Part shown: piece by piece, positions 15,874 to 24,222 of the stretch
Numbering within the stretch: position 1 is the first letter of the stretch
Layout of the letters: each line of letters begins with the position of its first letter
Assembly: GCA_007693945.1 (NCBI GenBank)
Contig: RECP01000098.1
Coordinates: forward strand, 1-58,896
Direction: 5' to 3'
Length of the DNA: 58,896 nt
From: Spirochaetaceae bacterium
GTDB taxonomy: Bacteria > Spirochaetota > Spirochaetia > DSM-27196 > PWMO01
The notes under the pieces: generated by a model
Seen by the model: the letters and a program-made list of their open reading frames with translations, nothing else
The model's database searches: none
What the model was told of the DNA's origin: nothing
Translations under genes and position numbers: made by a program

Positions 15874-15912
15874 GATGTCCCTATTGAGAATCGCTCTGCA
15901 GGAGATGACGAT

Positions 15913-17052
15913 ATGTGTTTTGCCTGTTCCTCCCTCCCCCGCGCCGGTTGTCCGCGCGTGCGCAGGCTCGCGCTGAGTGTATTGCATGGCGCGATACTGT
16001 TGCTGATCGCGACTCCGGGGCTCAGCTCGCGACCGATGGCTGAGGATCTCCCCACGATGGTGATTACCGACGCCCTGGGACGCGAGGTCGTAATGCCGCG
16101 TCCCGCCGAACGCATCGCGATGGGCGGTCGCGCGGTTCTGATGCTAGCCGATGCACTCTACCTGTTTCCGGGCGCCTCCAAGCGTCTGGTAGGCGTCGGC
16201 CACATCACGCAGGGCAAGGGGAACTTCCTGGAGGCCATCGACCCTCACTACCACGATGATCGCACGATATTTGCCTCCGCCGTCGGCCCCGAGCAGATCG
16301 CAGCCACCCGTCCGGACGTGGTGATACTCAAGTCGATCATGCGCAATGAGCTCGGCGATGCGATCTCACAGCTCGGTATCCCGGTGGTCTACGTCGACCT
16401 GGAAACCCCCGAGCAGTACAAGCGAGATCTGAGGATCTTCGGGCGCATTCTGGAGCAGGAGGCGCGTGCCGAAGAGTTGGTTGCCTACTTTGGCGAGATA
16501 CGCCGCAGGGTGCAGCAGCGCACCGCCTCTCTGCTCGCCGAACAGAAACCGCGCGTGCTGCTGCTGTCGTACAGCGAGAGTGCCGGAGAGCCGGTATTCT
16601 CGATACCTCCGTCGCGCTGGATTCAGAGCGACCTGGTGCGAGCCGCCGGTGGTGACCCGGTCTGGGTTGACGAACACCCCGGCGGCGGCTGGGCTCCGGT
16701 GGGATTCGAGCAGATTGCCGCCTGGGATCCTGACAAGATCATGCTGGTAGCCTACCGCCATGGAATCGATCAGGTTACCGAACGCGTGCGGCGCCGGCCG
16801 CAGTGGCGCGAGCTGCGCGCAGTGCGCGACGGTCATCTGTACGGTTTTGCTGCCGACTTCTACAGCTGGGATCAGCCCGACGTACGCTGGCTGCTCGGCC
16901 TGCAATGGCTGGCCACGCGCATCCAGCCCGAGGTTTTCTCTGATCTGGATATCAACGCAGCGATGCGCGATTTCTTCAGCACGCTCTACGCGATGACCGA
17001 CGCCGAGATCGATTCAGTTATCGTGCCGCGGCTCGAGGGCGATCTCCACTGA
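15913..17052 (+). CDS. ABC importer substrate-binding protein (BtuF/FepB/MolA class)
   Basis: A 379-residue exported protein of the class III periplasmic-binding family. After a signal region (hydrophobic stretch about 23-36) the mature domain begins VITDALGREVVMPRPAERIA, the usual start of iron-siderophore, cobalamin and MolA-type binders. Two lobes with VGPEQIAATRPDVVILKS and GFEQIAAWDPDKIMLVA are linked by a helix. GCAGGAG is well placed before the ATG at 15913. Ligand is not visible in the sequence. Its placement behind mocA and between two molybdenum-enzyme operons makes a molybdate or tungstate oxyanion ligand (as in Haemophilus influenzae MolA) a reasonable hypothesis; siderophore, haem or cobalamin are alternatives. 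Confidence 0.82.
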   Translation: MCFACSSLPRAGCPRVRRLALSVLHGAILLLIATPGLSSRPMAEDLPTMVITDALGREVVMPRPAERIAMGGRAVLMLADALYLFPGASKRLVGVGHITQGKGNFLEAIDPHYHDDRTIFASAVGPEQIAATRPDVVILKSIMRNELGDAISQLGIPVVYVDLETPEQYKRDLRIFGRILEQEARAEELVAYFGEIRRRVQQRTASLLAEQKPRVLLLSYSESAGEPVFSIPPSRWIQSDLVRAAGGDPVWVDEHPGGGWAPVGFEQIAAWDPDKIMLVAYRHGIDQVTERVRRRPQWRELRAVRDGHLYGFAADFYSWDQPDVRWLLGLQWLATRIQPEVFSDLDINAAMRDFFSTLYAMTDAEIDSVIVPRLEGDLH

Positions 17053-18053
17053 ACGCCAAAGATACCAGCCGCCTGCGTCGCCGCGCGACGCTGATCGTAA
17101 TCGCCGCTGTCGCAGTAACCGTGGCGGCCTTTCTCATCGGCCGCTATCCGCGCCCCGGATTGATGCCGCCGCGGGCGCTGATCGACGATCCGCTGGCGCT
17201 GCGCATCCTGCTGGGACTGCGGCTGCCGCGGTTACTGGCCGCGCTGCTGGTAGGCGCCGCGCTGGCGGGCTCGGGTACCGTGCTGCAGATGCTGTTTGCC
17301 AATCCGTTGGTGGAGCCCGGGCTGGTGGGGGTGACGCAGGGCGCGGCGTTTGGTGCCGCACTGGCCATCATCGGGTTTTCGGCGCAGCCGCTGGTCGTTC
17401 AGCTGTCGGCGGCGCTTTTCGCCGCGGCGGGCCTGGCGCTGTCATATACGGTGGCGCGGCGGATTCGCTTCGGCGGCTGGGTACTGCGCCTGGTGCTGGC
17501 CGGAATCGCGGTGTCCGCGGTCTACTCCTCGGGCGTCGGCATGCTCAAGTATGTTGCTGACCCGATGGATCAGCTGCCGGCCATCACCTTCTGGATGCTC
17601 GGAGGTCTGTGGTCGGTTGGATGGCGCGAGTTGCTGTTTCTCCTGCCGACGGTTGTGCCGGCGTTGGGCATTCTGATTGCGATGCGCTGGCGTGCCAACC
17701 TGTTGTCGCTGCACGATAGAGTAGCTTTCTCGCTGGGTTCCAGCCCCGGACGAGAACGCCTTTTGCTCATTACCGCCGCCACCGTGGCAACCGCGGCAGT
17801 GACCTCGGTAGCCGGGATTGTGGGATGGGTGGGACTGCTGATACCGCACATTGCGCGGCGCTTGTTCCGCGCTGACGGACGCTGGTCGATACCGATGTCG
17901 CTGGTGATTGGCGCCGTCTTTGTAGCGTTCTGCGATATGCTCGGGCGCACCCTGTTGGCCGGCGAAATCCCGCTTGGCATTCTGACTTCGCTGTTCGGCG
18001 CGGTGGGTTTCATCGGGTTGCTGCTGCGACCGGGATTCCGGATTGAGCGATGA
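17049..18053 (+). CDS. ABC importer permease, FecCD/BtuC family, probable CTG start
   Basis: The permease has the FecCD core: LRLPRLLAALLVGAALAGSG, NPLVEPGLVGVTQGAAFGAAL, FWMLGGLWSVGWRE, and near the end GLLIPHIARRLF, which contacts the ATPase, and a final GEIPLGILTSLFGAVGF. The first ATG/GTG/TTG in frame is a GTG at 17121, but that would remove half of the first membrane helix. Reading back to a CTG at 17049 gives NAKDTSRLRRRATLIVIAAV, a basic head and complete helix, with GAGGG about nine bases before the CTG and a four-base overlap with the preceding stop. On that reading it has 334 residues. It forms the membrane channel for the adjacent binding protein and ATPase. Confidence 0.85.
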   Translation: MNAKDTSRLRRRATLIVIAAVAVTVAAFLIGRYPRPGLMPPRALIDDPLALRILLGLRLPRLLAALLVGAALAGSGTVLQMLFANPLVEPGLVGVTQGAAFGAALAIIGFSAQPLVVQLSAALFAAAGLALSYTVARRIRFGGWVLRLVLAGIAVSAVYSSGVGMLKYVADPMDQLPAITFWMLGGLWSVGWRELLFLLPTVVPALGILIAMRWRANLLSLHDRVAFSLGSSPGRERLLLITAATVATAAVTSVAGIVGWVGLLIPHIARRLFRADGRWSIPMSLVIGAVFVAFCDMLGRTLLAGEIPLGILTSLFGAVGFIGLLLRPGFRIER

Positions 18054-18826
18054 GTACCTCGATTGTCGCAATTGACAACGTCGAGTTCACGTACGAAGGG
18101 CGTCACGAGCCTGTGTTGCGCGGCCTGAACTTGAGCGTGCGTCAGGGGTCGGTCACCGCATTGCTGGGCCCCAACGGTTCAGGCAAGACCACGCTGCTGA
18201 ACCTGTGCCTCGGCTGGCTGAAGCCACAGGCAGGTCAAGTGCTGCTGGACGGCACCCCGCTGCAGAGGATCCCACGAAAGCAGATGGGACGCACGGTGTC
18301 GCTGGTGCCGCAGGACGAGCATCTGCCGTTCGAGTACTCGGTGCTGGAGTACGTGCTGTTGGGACGGGCACCGTACCTGTCCGCGCTGCAGATGCCCGAC
18401 GACAGCCACGTGGAGGCGGCACATCGCGCACTGCGTGAGATAGGCGCCGACCGCTGGGCTGACAGGGGTATAACGACACTCAGCGCCGGCGAGCGACAGC
18501 TGGTAATGACCGCGCGCTCGCTGGCGCAGCAGCCGCGGCTGTTGCTGATGGATGAACCCTCATCGCATCTTGACCTGGCTAATACGGCACGACTGCTGCG
18601 GCGCATCGCTGCGCTGGCGCACAGCGGCGTTACGGTGCTGCTGACTACCCACGACCCGCGCGTTGCCTCAGCGTGCGCTACCGAGGTGGCGCTGATGCGC
18701 GACGGCCGCATACTCTTCGACGGTCCCACCCACGATGCGCTCACCGCCGAACTGCTCAGTGCAACTTACGGAATCGAGGTCGAAGTGCACGCCGTCGGAC
18801 GGCATCGCATGGTGACGTGGTCGTGA
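18050..18826 (+). CDS. ABC importer ATPase, FepC/BtuD family
   Basis: A 258-residue ATPase with Walker A GPNGSGKTT (about 41-49), Q-loop in SLVPQDEHL, signature TLSAGERQ (a variant of LSGGE seen in several FecCD-type systems), Walker B LLLMDEPSSHLD and switch histidine in LLTTHDPR. It energises the importer encoded just upstream, overlapping the permease by four bases (ATGA). The order binding protein, permease, ATPase is typical. The gene is the last of the mocA-transporter run; 70 bases later the second hydroxylase operon ends on the opposite strand. Confidence 0.9.
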   Translation: MSTSIVAIDNVEFTYEGRHEPVLRGLNLSVRQGSVTALLGPNGSGKTTLLNLCLGWLKPQAGQVLLDGTPLQRIPRKQMGRTVSLVPQDEHLPFEYSVLEYVLLGRAPYLSALQMPDDSHVEAAHRALREIGADRWADRGITTLSAGERQLVMTARSLAQQPRLLLMDEPSSHLDLANTARLLRRIAALAHSGVTVLLTTHDPRVASACATEVALMRDGRILFDGPTHDALTAELLSATYGIEVEVHAVGRHRMVTWS

Positions 18827-18864
18827 AGGTACGGCGGCCTTGGACAGCGCAGCCCCGCTCGGTC

Positions 18865-18897
18865 GAGTGTCGGTCTTGAGTATCGGTCTCGAGTGTC
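18865..18897. repeat. 13-bp imperfect tandem repeat
   Basis: Units GAGTGTCGGTCTT (18865-18877), GAGTATCGGTCTC (18878-18890) and a partial GAGTGTC (18891-18897) follow each other without spacer. The array sits in the short gap between the convergent ABC ATPase and iron-sulfur subunit genes and touches the end of the latter. Confidence 0.6.
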
Positions 18898-19372
18898 ATT
18901 CCCGCGAATCAATCCCGGCTGCCATTCTGATCGCGTTCTCGATCGGCTCGTATCCGGTGCAGCGACAGAGATTGCTCTCCATCCAGCTGCGAACGGTTTC
19001 CGCGCCCGGACTCGGGTTGCTTTGCAGCAGCGCGTGGGCGTTGAGTATCATGCCGGGAGTACAGAAGCCGCACTGAAACCCGTAGCTTTCAATAAACGCC
19101 CGCTGAATCGGGCTGTCACTGAGGCCCTCGATGGTTGTCACGTCGCGCCCTTCGGCATCGAGCGTCAACGTGATGCACGACTTGATCGGCACACCGTCGA
19201 GCAGAACCGTGCAGGCGCCGCAGTCGCCGTTCTCGCAGCCCATCTTGGTGCCGACCAGACCGAGGGTCTCGCGCAGCGTTCGGAGCAGCGTGTCTCCGGG
19301 CCGGATGGTGACGCGGCGTGGACGTCCATTGATGTGCAGTTCGATCTCGCTGACACCCTGATACCGTTTCAT
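18896..19372 (-). CDS. xdhC: Xanthine dehydrogenase-family [2Fe-2S] subunit, set 2
   Basis: A 158-residue two-cluster iron-sulfur subunit: MGCENGDCGACTVLLDG and IKSCITL for the ferredoxin-type cluster, then QCGFCTPGMILNAHALL and SNLCRCTGYEPI for the second. It is clearly paralogous to the set 1 subunit but differs in many positions, so the two hydroxylases are not a recent duplication. It overlaps the FAD subunit by four bases (ATGA). It is the last gene of its operon, and its 3' end meets the convergent ABC ATPase gene across about 70 bases containing a 13-bp tandem repeat. Confidence 0.92.
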   Translation of the reverse strand: MKRYQGVSEIELHINGRPRRVTIRPGDTLLRTLRETLGLVGTKMGCENGDCGACTVLLDGVPIKSCITLTLDAEGRDVTTIEGLSDSPIQRAFIESYGFQCGFCTPGMILNAHALLQSNPSPGAETVRSWMESNLCRCTGYEPIENAIRMAAGIDSRE

Positions 19373-20202
19373 GATCCGGCCTCCAGTTCGATGATGGCGT
19401 CCTCAACCGCCCGCAGCAGCAGCGCGCGCCGATAGCCGGCACCCGCACGCATGTCCGAGCGGATCGCATTCGGCAGCCCGGCCACGAAGGCAGCAGCACG
19501 CTCGCCGGGGCTGCCGTTGCCATTCAGCGCGGCCTCGGCGGGGCGATCGCGCAACGGATAGGCAAAAGCGCCGCTGACCGCCATTCGCCGGCCGCCCGGG
19601 GCGGCCAGCGCACACAGCGTCAGCAGCGGATAGTCGACCCGCGCGTCGCGCTCGCGACGGCGATACCAGCAGGCTGCGCGCAGCAGCGCCGACGGCACCG
19701 ACAGCGAGACCAGCAGCTCTCCGGGCTTGAGCAGCAGCCGCTTGCTGAACAGCTGTTCCAGAGTCTCGCTGCGCGTTCCGTCGGGACCGGCAACCGTGGC
19801 GCTGCCGTCGGCCACCAGAAACGGCAGCAGCGCTTCGCGATACGGCAGCATGCCGCAGACGTTGCCGCCAATCGTGATACTGTTACGCACACTTCGATCA
19901 GCAATACCCCCGGCGGCCCGGCTCAACAACCCGAAACGGCCGTCCTCAACGACTTCGGTCAACGTGACACAGGCCCCTACACGCAGAGTTCCTTCCGACT
20001 CGGTGACACTGCGCAACGCCCCGATTCGCTTGAGGTCAACCAGCACATCAGGGCGGTTGCGATTCTCGCGCGCAGCGGTAAGCAACTCAGTGCCCCCGGA
20101 GAGGTATGCCGGTTTCAACCCGTCCGCATGCGCCTGCTGCCACGCCGTGACGGCCTCATCCACGCTATCCGCCCGTACGTAGACAACATCGTACGCTATC
20201 AT
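19369..20202 (-). CDS. xdhB: Xanthine dehydrogenase-family FAD-binding subunit, set 2
   Basis: A 277-residue FAD subunit beginning MIAYDVVYVRADSVDEAVTA; AGGAGCG upstream and the ATGA overlap with the Mo subunit fix the start at 20202 rather than at 20247. Flavin-binding segments are AYLSGGTELLTAARE and SITIGGNVCGMLPYREALLPFL. The second segment has CGMLPYRE where set 1 has the more common SPCGDMS, so the flavin pocket differs between sets. It would pass electrons from the iron-sulfur subunit to an external acceptor. The C-terminal domain is somewhat arginine- and alanine-rich but of normal length. Confidence 0.88.
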   Translation of the reverse strand: MIAYDVVYVRADSVDEAVTAWQQAHADGLKPAYLSGGTELLTAARENRNRPDVLVDLKRIGALRSVTESEGTLRVGACVTLTEVVEDGRFGLLSRAAGGIADRSVRNSITIGGNVCGMLPYREALLPFLVADGSATVAGPDGTRSETLEQLFSKRLLLKPGELLVSLSVPSALLRAACWYRRRERDARVDYPLLTLCALAAPGGRRMAVSGAFAYPLRDRPAEAALNGNGSPGERAAAFVAGLPNAIRSDMRAGAGYRRALLLRAVEDAIIELEAGS

Positions 20203-22562
20203 CGAACGCTCCTGCTCGCGCCGCTTGCTTTGTGTGCTTCGCTCCACAGGTACTCGGGGGTGATCGGTAGTCGCAGCAGTTGCACTCCCACCGCTCGCGA
20301 GAATGCCGACGCCAGCGCTCCCGGCATACCGACAATACCCTGCTCACCGAGGCCGCGAGCGTCGTAAGGCCCGTCACCCTGCGGTGTCTCGACAAAGTCA
20401 ACGATGTACCGCGGGTGCTCACCGTAGCGTACGATCTTGAAATCACGCAGGCGCTCGTTCAACACGCGTTCACGGCTGTCGAACACAAAAGCCTCGCGCG
20501 TGGTATAGCCGATACCCATCGCCATCGCACCCACTACCTGACCGCGCGCCAGCTCAGGGTTAATGACCTTCCCGACATCCATCGCGCAGGCGCATCGCAG
20601 CACCCGGTAGCGGCCGTCGCGCACGTCGACCTCGACCTCAACACCCTCGGCGCCCAAAGTCCACTCGAGTCCGGGACGCCCCTGACCTGTATCCGGATCG
20701 ATACCGGTAAGGTGGCGCGCGATATACCTGCCGCGGCCGATGATCGGTCCGCCGATGGCGTTGCCGTTGGGATAGACGTATCCCAGAACCACCTCCTCCA
20801 GCGGCAGTCCCTGCGACGGGACGTCGCGGATGAACACGCGCCCGCCGTGAACCTCCAGGTCCTCCTCGGGACAGCGCAGCGGAGCCGCGGCCACGCGTTT
20901 TATCTGTGCCACCGCATCATCGATAGCCGACAAGACGGCCCGGCCGGCCATGAACAGCGTGCGACTCGCGGCGGTGGTCCAATCGTGCGGCGAGCGATCG
21001 GTGATGACCTCGTCGACCACGTGAACCTGCCCGGTATCAATGCCAAGCCGTTCGGCCGCAAGCTGCGCGAGTCCCGTGAAGATGCCCTGCCCGATCTCCA
21101 CCGCTCCGGTAACCACGTTCAGGCTGGCGTCCTCGTTGAACGATACCGTGGCGGCAGCGTCGGTGAAAGTCGGAATTGCGGGGGCCTTCCAGTAGCAGCT
21201 GACACCCTTGGCGCGCACGGTATGCGCATCGACCTGTACCCGGCTGCCCGCGTCCCACTCGATTGCAGCCGCCGCGCGCCGCAGACACCGCTCCAGGTCG
21301 CCGGTGTTCTCGTCGAGTACGTCACTGCTCGGCGTGGCGTGGCCCGCACGGATGATGTTTCTGGCACGCAGCTCAACGGGGTCCAATTGCAGTTCTTCGG
21401 CCAGCAGGTCCAACGAGCGTTCGATCGAATAGCTCAACTCTATGTGTCCGAAACCCCGGTAGGCGGTGGCAAACGGATGGTTGGTGTAGACGCTCAATGA
21501 GTCAGCGGTAACGTTGGGGATGTTGTAGGGGCCAGTACAGGCGTAGCCGGCGGCACGGGCAACGTTGACGGCGTAGTCGGCGTAGCCGCCGGAATCGAAC
21601 AGGAACTCGATCTGCGCCGCCGTTATGGTCCCATCCTTGCGGGCCGCCAGACGCACGCGCGATTGCAGCCCCGGCGCTCCGGGTGAGGTCACCATGTCCT
21701 GCTCGCGCGTATTGGCCAGGCGCACCGGCTGACCGCCAACCGAACGCGACAGCAGATAGGCCAGCGGCTCGAGCTGGATTCCGGCCTTGCCGCCAAATCC
21801 GCCGCCCACCGGGCCGGCTATGATGGTGATCCGGCCGGCCGGGATATCGAGGCAGCGACTCATGATCGCACGTACGCCGTAAGGCGACTGCGTAGAGGTC
21901 CGTATCACGACCTGCCCGTCGGATCGGACCTCTGCTATTGCGACGCGCGGCTCCATTGCCACGTGATCGCCGGGAGGAAACTCGAACTCCCCTTCGACTG
22001 TGACATCGGCAGCGCGAAACGCCGCCTCGGCATCTCCCTTGCGTATTCGCGTCCGGTGACTGACGTTGCTGCCCGGCTCGGGCAGGATGGCCGGAATGTG
22101 AACGTAGTCCGCCATCCCGGGATGAATCAGCGGGGCCGTGTGATCCAGCGCCTCGCGCGGCGAGCGAACAACGGGCAGCTCGTCGTATCCTACGGAAATC
22201 AGTCTGACGGCTTCCAGGGCCGTACGTTCGTCATCGGCGACCACCGCCGCCACCGGCTCTCCGTAGTACCGCACCTTCTCCTGCGCCAACGGCGGTTTGT
22301 CACCAAGGTAGAGACCAACCCGGAACGGGAAGTGATCGCCGGTGAATACACCGTGCACTCCGGAGAGCGCCGCGGCAGCCTCGATATCGATACTGCGTAT
22401 GCGCGCGTGCGCGACGGCACTGGTCAGCAGCGCCGCATGGAGCATGCCCGGAAGACGAATGTCATCGGTATAACGCACCCGGCCGCGAACCTTGTCCGGA
22501 CCGTCCTTGCGGCGAACGCTGCGCCCTATCTGCGACATACTCACTGGCATTTCCTCGCTCAC
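20199..22562 (-). CDS. xdhA: Xanthine dehydrogenase-family molybdopterin-binding subunit, set 2
   Basis: A 787-residue molybdenum hydroxylase large subunit. GPVGGGFGGKAG (about 250-261), FATAYRGFGH and the C-terminal DARGLGEQG with probable catalytic Glu740 are present. It is similar to the set 1 subunit along its length. The start is uncertain: GTG at 22562, ATG at 22550 and ATG at 22538 are all in frame, and a GAGGA lies between them, so the true N-terminus may be eight residues shorter. Here the Mo subunit leads the operon, in contrast to set 1. Only 57 bases without a convincing terminator separate it from the oadB gene, so it may be transcribed with the decarboxylase. Substrate unknown. 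Confidence 0.9.
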   Translation of the reverse strand: MSEEMPVSMSQIGRSVRRKDGPDKVRGRVRYTDDIRLPGMLHAALLTSAVAHARIRSIDIEAAAALSGVHGVFTGDHFPFRVGLYLGDKPPLAQEKVRYYGEPVAAVVADDERTALEAVRLISVGYDELPVVRSPREALDHTAPLIHPGMADYVHIPAILPEPGSNVSHRTRIRKGDAEAAFRAADVTVEGEFEFPPGDHVAMEPRVAIAEVRSDGQVVIRTSTQSPYGVRAIMSRCLDIPAGRITIIAGPVGGGFGGKAGIQLEPLAYLLSRSVGGQPVRLANTREQDMVTSPGAPGLQSRVRLAARKDGTITAAQIEFLFDSGGYADYAVNVARAAGYACTGPYNIPNVTADSLSVYTNHPFATAYRGFGHIELSYSIERSLDLLAEELQLDPVELRARNIIRAGHATPSSDVLDENTGDLERCLRRAAAAIEWDAGSRVQVDAHTVRAKGVSCYWKAPAIPTFTDAAATVSFNEDASLNVVTGAVEIGQGIFTGLAQLAAERLGIDTGQVHVVDEVITDRSPHDWTTAASRTLFMAGRAVLSAIDDAVAQIKRVAAAPLRCPEEDLEVHGGRVFIRDVPSQGLPLEEVVLGYVYPNGNAIGGPIIGRGRYIARHLTGIDPDTGQGRPGLEWTLGAEGVEVEVDVRDGRYRVLRCACAMDVGKVINPELARGQVVGAMAMGIGYTTREAFVFDSRERVLNERLRDFKIVRYGEHPRYIVDFVETPQGDGPYDARGLGEQGIVGMPGALASAFSRAVGVQLLRLPITPEYLWSEAHKASGASRSVR

Positions 22563-22619
22563 ATGCAGGGTTACGCGCGGACGGCGGGGAGCGGCCGATG
22601 AGCCTGTCTCGGCTCAACC

Positions 22620-23732
22620 TCAACCCGCCAGGGCAATCAGTACGCCGGCCGCAATTGCCGATCCGATTGCCCCGGCAACGTTGGGTCCCATGGCGTTCAT
22701 CAACAGGAAGTTGCGCGGGTTTTCCTGCTGGCCGAGTTTCTGTACCACACGAGCGGCCATTGGAACCGCCGATACCCCGGCTGCACCAATCATCGGGTTG
22801 ATCTTGCCGCCGGAAAAGACGTACATCATTTTGCCCAGCAGCACGCCGGCGGCGGTACCAATCCCGAAGGCCACGAGGCCGAGCACGACGATCATGATGG
22901 TACTGATCGTGAGAAACTCCTCGGCCGACATACGGCTGCCGATCCCCACCCCCAGAAAGATGGTCACGATGTTGATCAGCTCATTCTGCGCCGTCTTCGA
23001 GAGGCGTTCCACGACGCCGGCTTCGCGGAACAGGTTTCCCAGCATCAGCATACCGATCAGCGGCGTCGACGCCGGAATGGCCAGCGTGGCTACCAGCGTA
23101 GTGGCAATCGGGAAGATGATCCTGACACGCTGCGATACCGGTTTGATCTCCTCCATCACTACCAGCCGTTCTTTTCTGGTGGTCAATGCGCGTATGATCG
23201 GCGGCTGGATGATCGGAACCAGCGCCATATAACTGTAGGCAGCCACCGCTATCGGGCCCAGCAGGTGCTCGGCCAGGCGTGAGGTCAGGTAGATTGCCGT
23301 CGGACCGTCGGCTCCGCCTATTATGGCTATTGAAGAGGCTTCAGCAAACGTGAACCCCAGCGCACGCGCTCCAAGCAGCGTGCCGAAAATGCCGAACTGT
23401 GCCGCTGCGCCCAGCAGAAATGTCTTGGGTTTTGCCAGCAGGGGCCCGAAATCGGTCATCGCGCCGATACCGAGGAAGATCAGCGGCGGGAAGATTCCGG
23501 CACCGATACCGAAGTAGAAGTAATCCAGCAGTCCACCCGGATCAGCCATTCCGGCCAGCGGGATATTGACCAGTATCGAACCGAACCCGATCGGCAACAG
23601 CAGCAGCGGCTCGTACTTCTTGACAATGCCGAGATAGATCAGCACAACGCCGACAACAATCATGACGGCATTCTGCCATGTCAGCGCCGAAAACCCGGTT
23701 GATTCGATAAACAGTCCGATCAGGTGCAGCAT
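22620..23732 (-). CDS. oadB: Sodium-translocating decarboxylase beta subunit
   Basis: A 370-residue integral membrane protein of the OadB/MmdB/GcdB family, which couples decarboxylation of carboxybiotin to sodium export. The conserved SIAIIGGADGPTAIYLTSRL (about 135-154) holds the essential aspartate, and GGKINPMIGAAGVSAVPMAARV and FLLMNAMGPNVAGAIGSAIAAG form the second conserved half. AGGAGCG precedes the ATG at 23732. It lies 11 bases after the biotin carrier gene and is the fourth gene of the mmdA-oadG-carrier-oadB run. The same subunit serves oxaloacetate, methylmalonyl-CoA and glutaconyl-CoA decarboxylases. Confidence 0.95.
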   Translation of the reverse strand: MLHLIGLFIESTGFSALTWQNAVMIVVGVVLIYLGIVKKYEPLLLLPIGFGSILVNIPLAGMADPGGLLDYFYFGIGAGIFPPLIFLGIGAMTDFGPLLAKPKTFLLGAAAQFGIFGTLLGARALGFTFAEASSIAIIGGADGPTAIYLTSRLAEHLLGPIAVAAYSYMALVPIIQPPIIRALTTRKERLVVMEEIKPVSQRVRIIFPIATTLVATLAIPASTPLIGMLMLGNLFREAGVVERLSKTAQNELINIVTIFLGVGIGSRMSAEEFLTISTIMIVVLGLVAFGIGTAAGVLLGKMMYVFSGGKINPMIGAAGVSAVPMAARVVQKLGQQENPRNFLLMNAMGPNVAGAIGSAIAAGVLIALAG

Positions 23733-23743
23733 GGCCGGCGCTC

Positions 23744-24199
23744 CTATTCAACGGTAAGCAGCGCCTGGTTCTCTTTTACGCTGTCACCGCTTGCGCACAT
23801 AATCTGTTTGACCGTTCCCGCGGAGTGAGCCGCGATTTCCATGTCCATCTTCATCGCTTCCATCATCATCACGGTATCACCTTCGCTCACCGAGTCTCCA
23901 ACCGCAACCATGACCTCTTTGATGGTACCGGTCATCGGCGCGACCACCGTACCGGAGCCCGCGGTTACGGCCGCAGCCGGTGCAGACGCGGCGGTGCCGG
24001 CGCCGGAAGCAGATCGGGCGGCAGCTGATCCTGCAGGTCCGGCGCCGGCGGCGCGCGTGCGCTTCGGGACAGATTCGTCAGGCACGATCTGGACGCTGTA
24101 GGTTCTGCCGTCGCGTTCGATGACAATGGTGTCGCCGGACCGCTCGGCGGTCACGCTGAACTCCTGGCCCTCGTACTTCATCCGTATGCGTTTCTTCAT
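23744..24199 (-). CDS. Biotin carboxyl carrier subunit of the sodium-pump decarboxylase
   Basis: A 151-residue protein: a short N-terminal domain (MKKRIRMKYEGQEFSVTAE), a flexible alanine/proline/glycine-rich linker (about 52-78), and a biotinyl domain with VVAPMTGTIKEVMVAVGD and the biotinylation motif MMMEAMKMDMEI whose lysine carries biotin. The start at 24199 has GAGGGAGC upstream; the longer open frame is not coding-like. It shuttles the carboxyl group from the carboxyltransferase to the membrane beta subunit. The linker is similar to that in methylmalonyl-CoA decarboxylase gamma subunits. Confidence 0.92.
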   Translation of the reverse strand: MKKRIRMKYEGQEFSVTAERSGDTIVIERDGRTYSVQIVPDESVPKRTRAAGAGPAGSAAARSASGAGTAASAPAAAVTAGSGTVVAPMTGTIKEVMVAVGDSVSEGDTVMMMEAMKMDMEIAAHSAGTVKQIMCASGDSVKENQALLTVE

Positions 24200-24222
24200 A
24201 ACTGCTCCCTCGTTGCGTTGCG

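Noticed and set aside
20280-21500. 406-codon plus-strand open frame
   Set aside because: Antisense to the set 2 molybdopterin subunit; histidine- and arginine-rich without any domain.
22602-22619. GAGCC...GGCTC hairpin as terminator between oadB and xdhA
   Set aside because: Only five pairs and no following T run on the minus strand.
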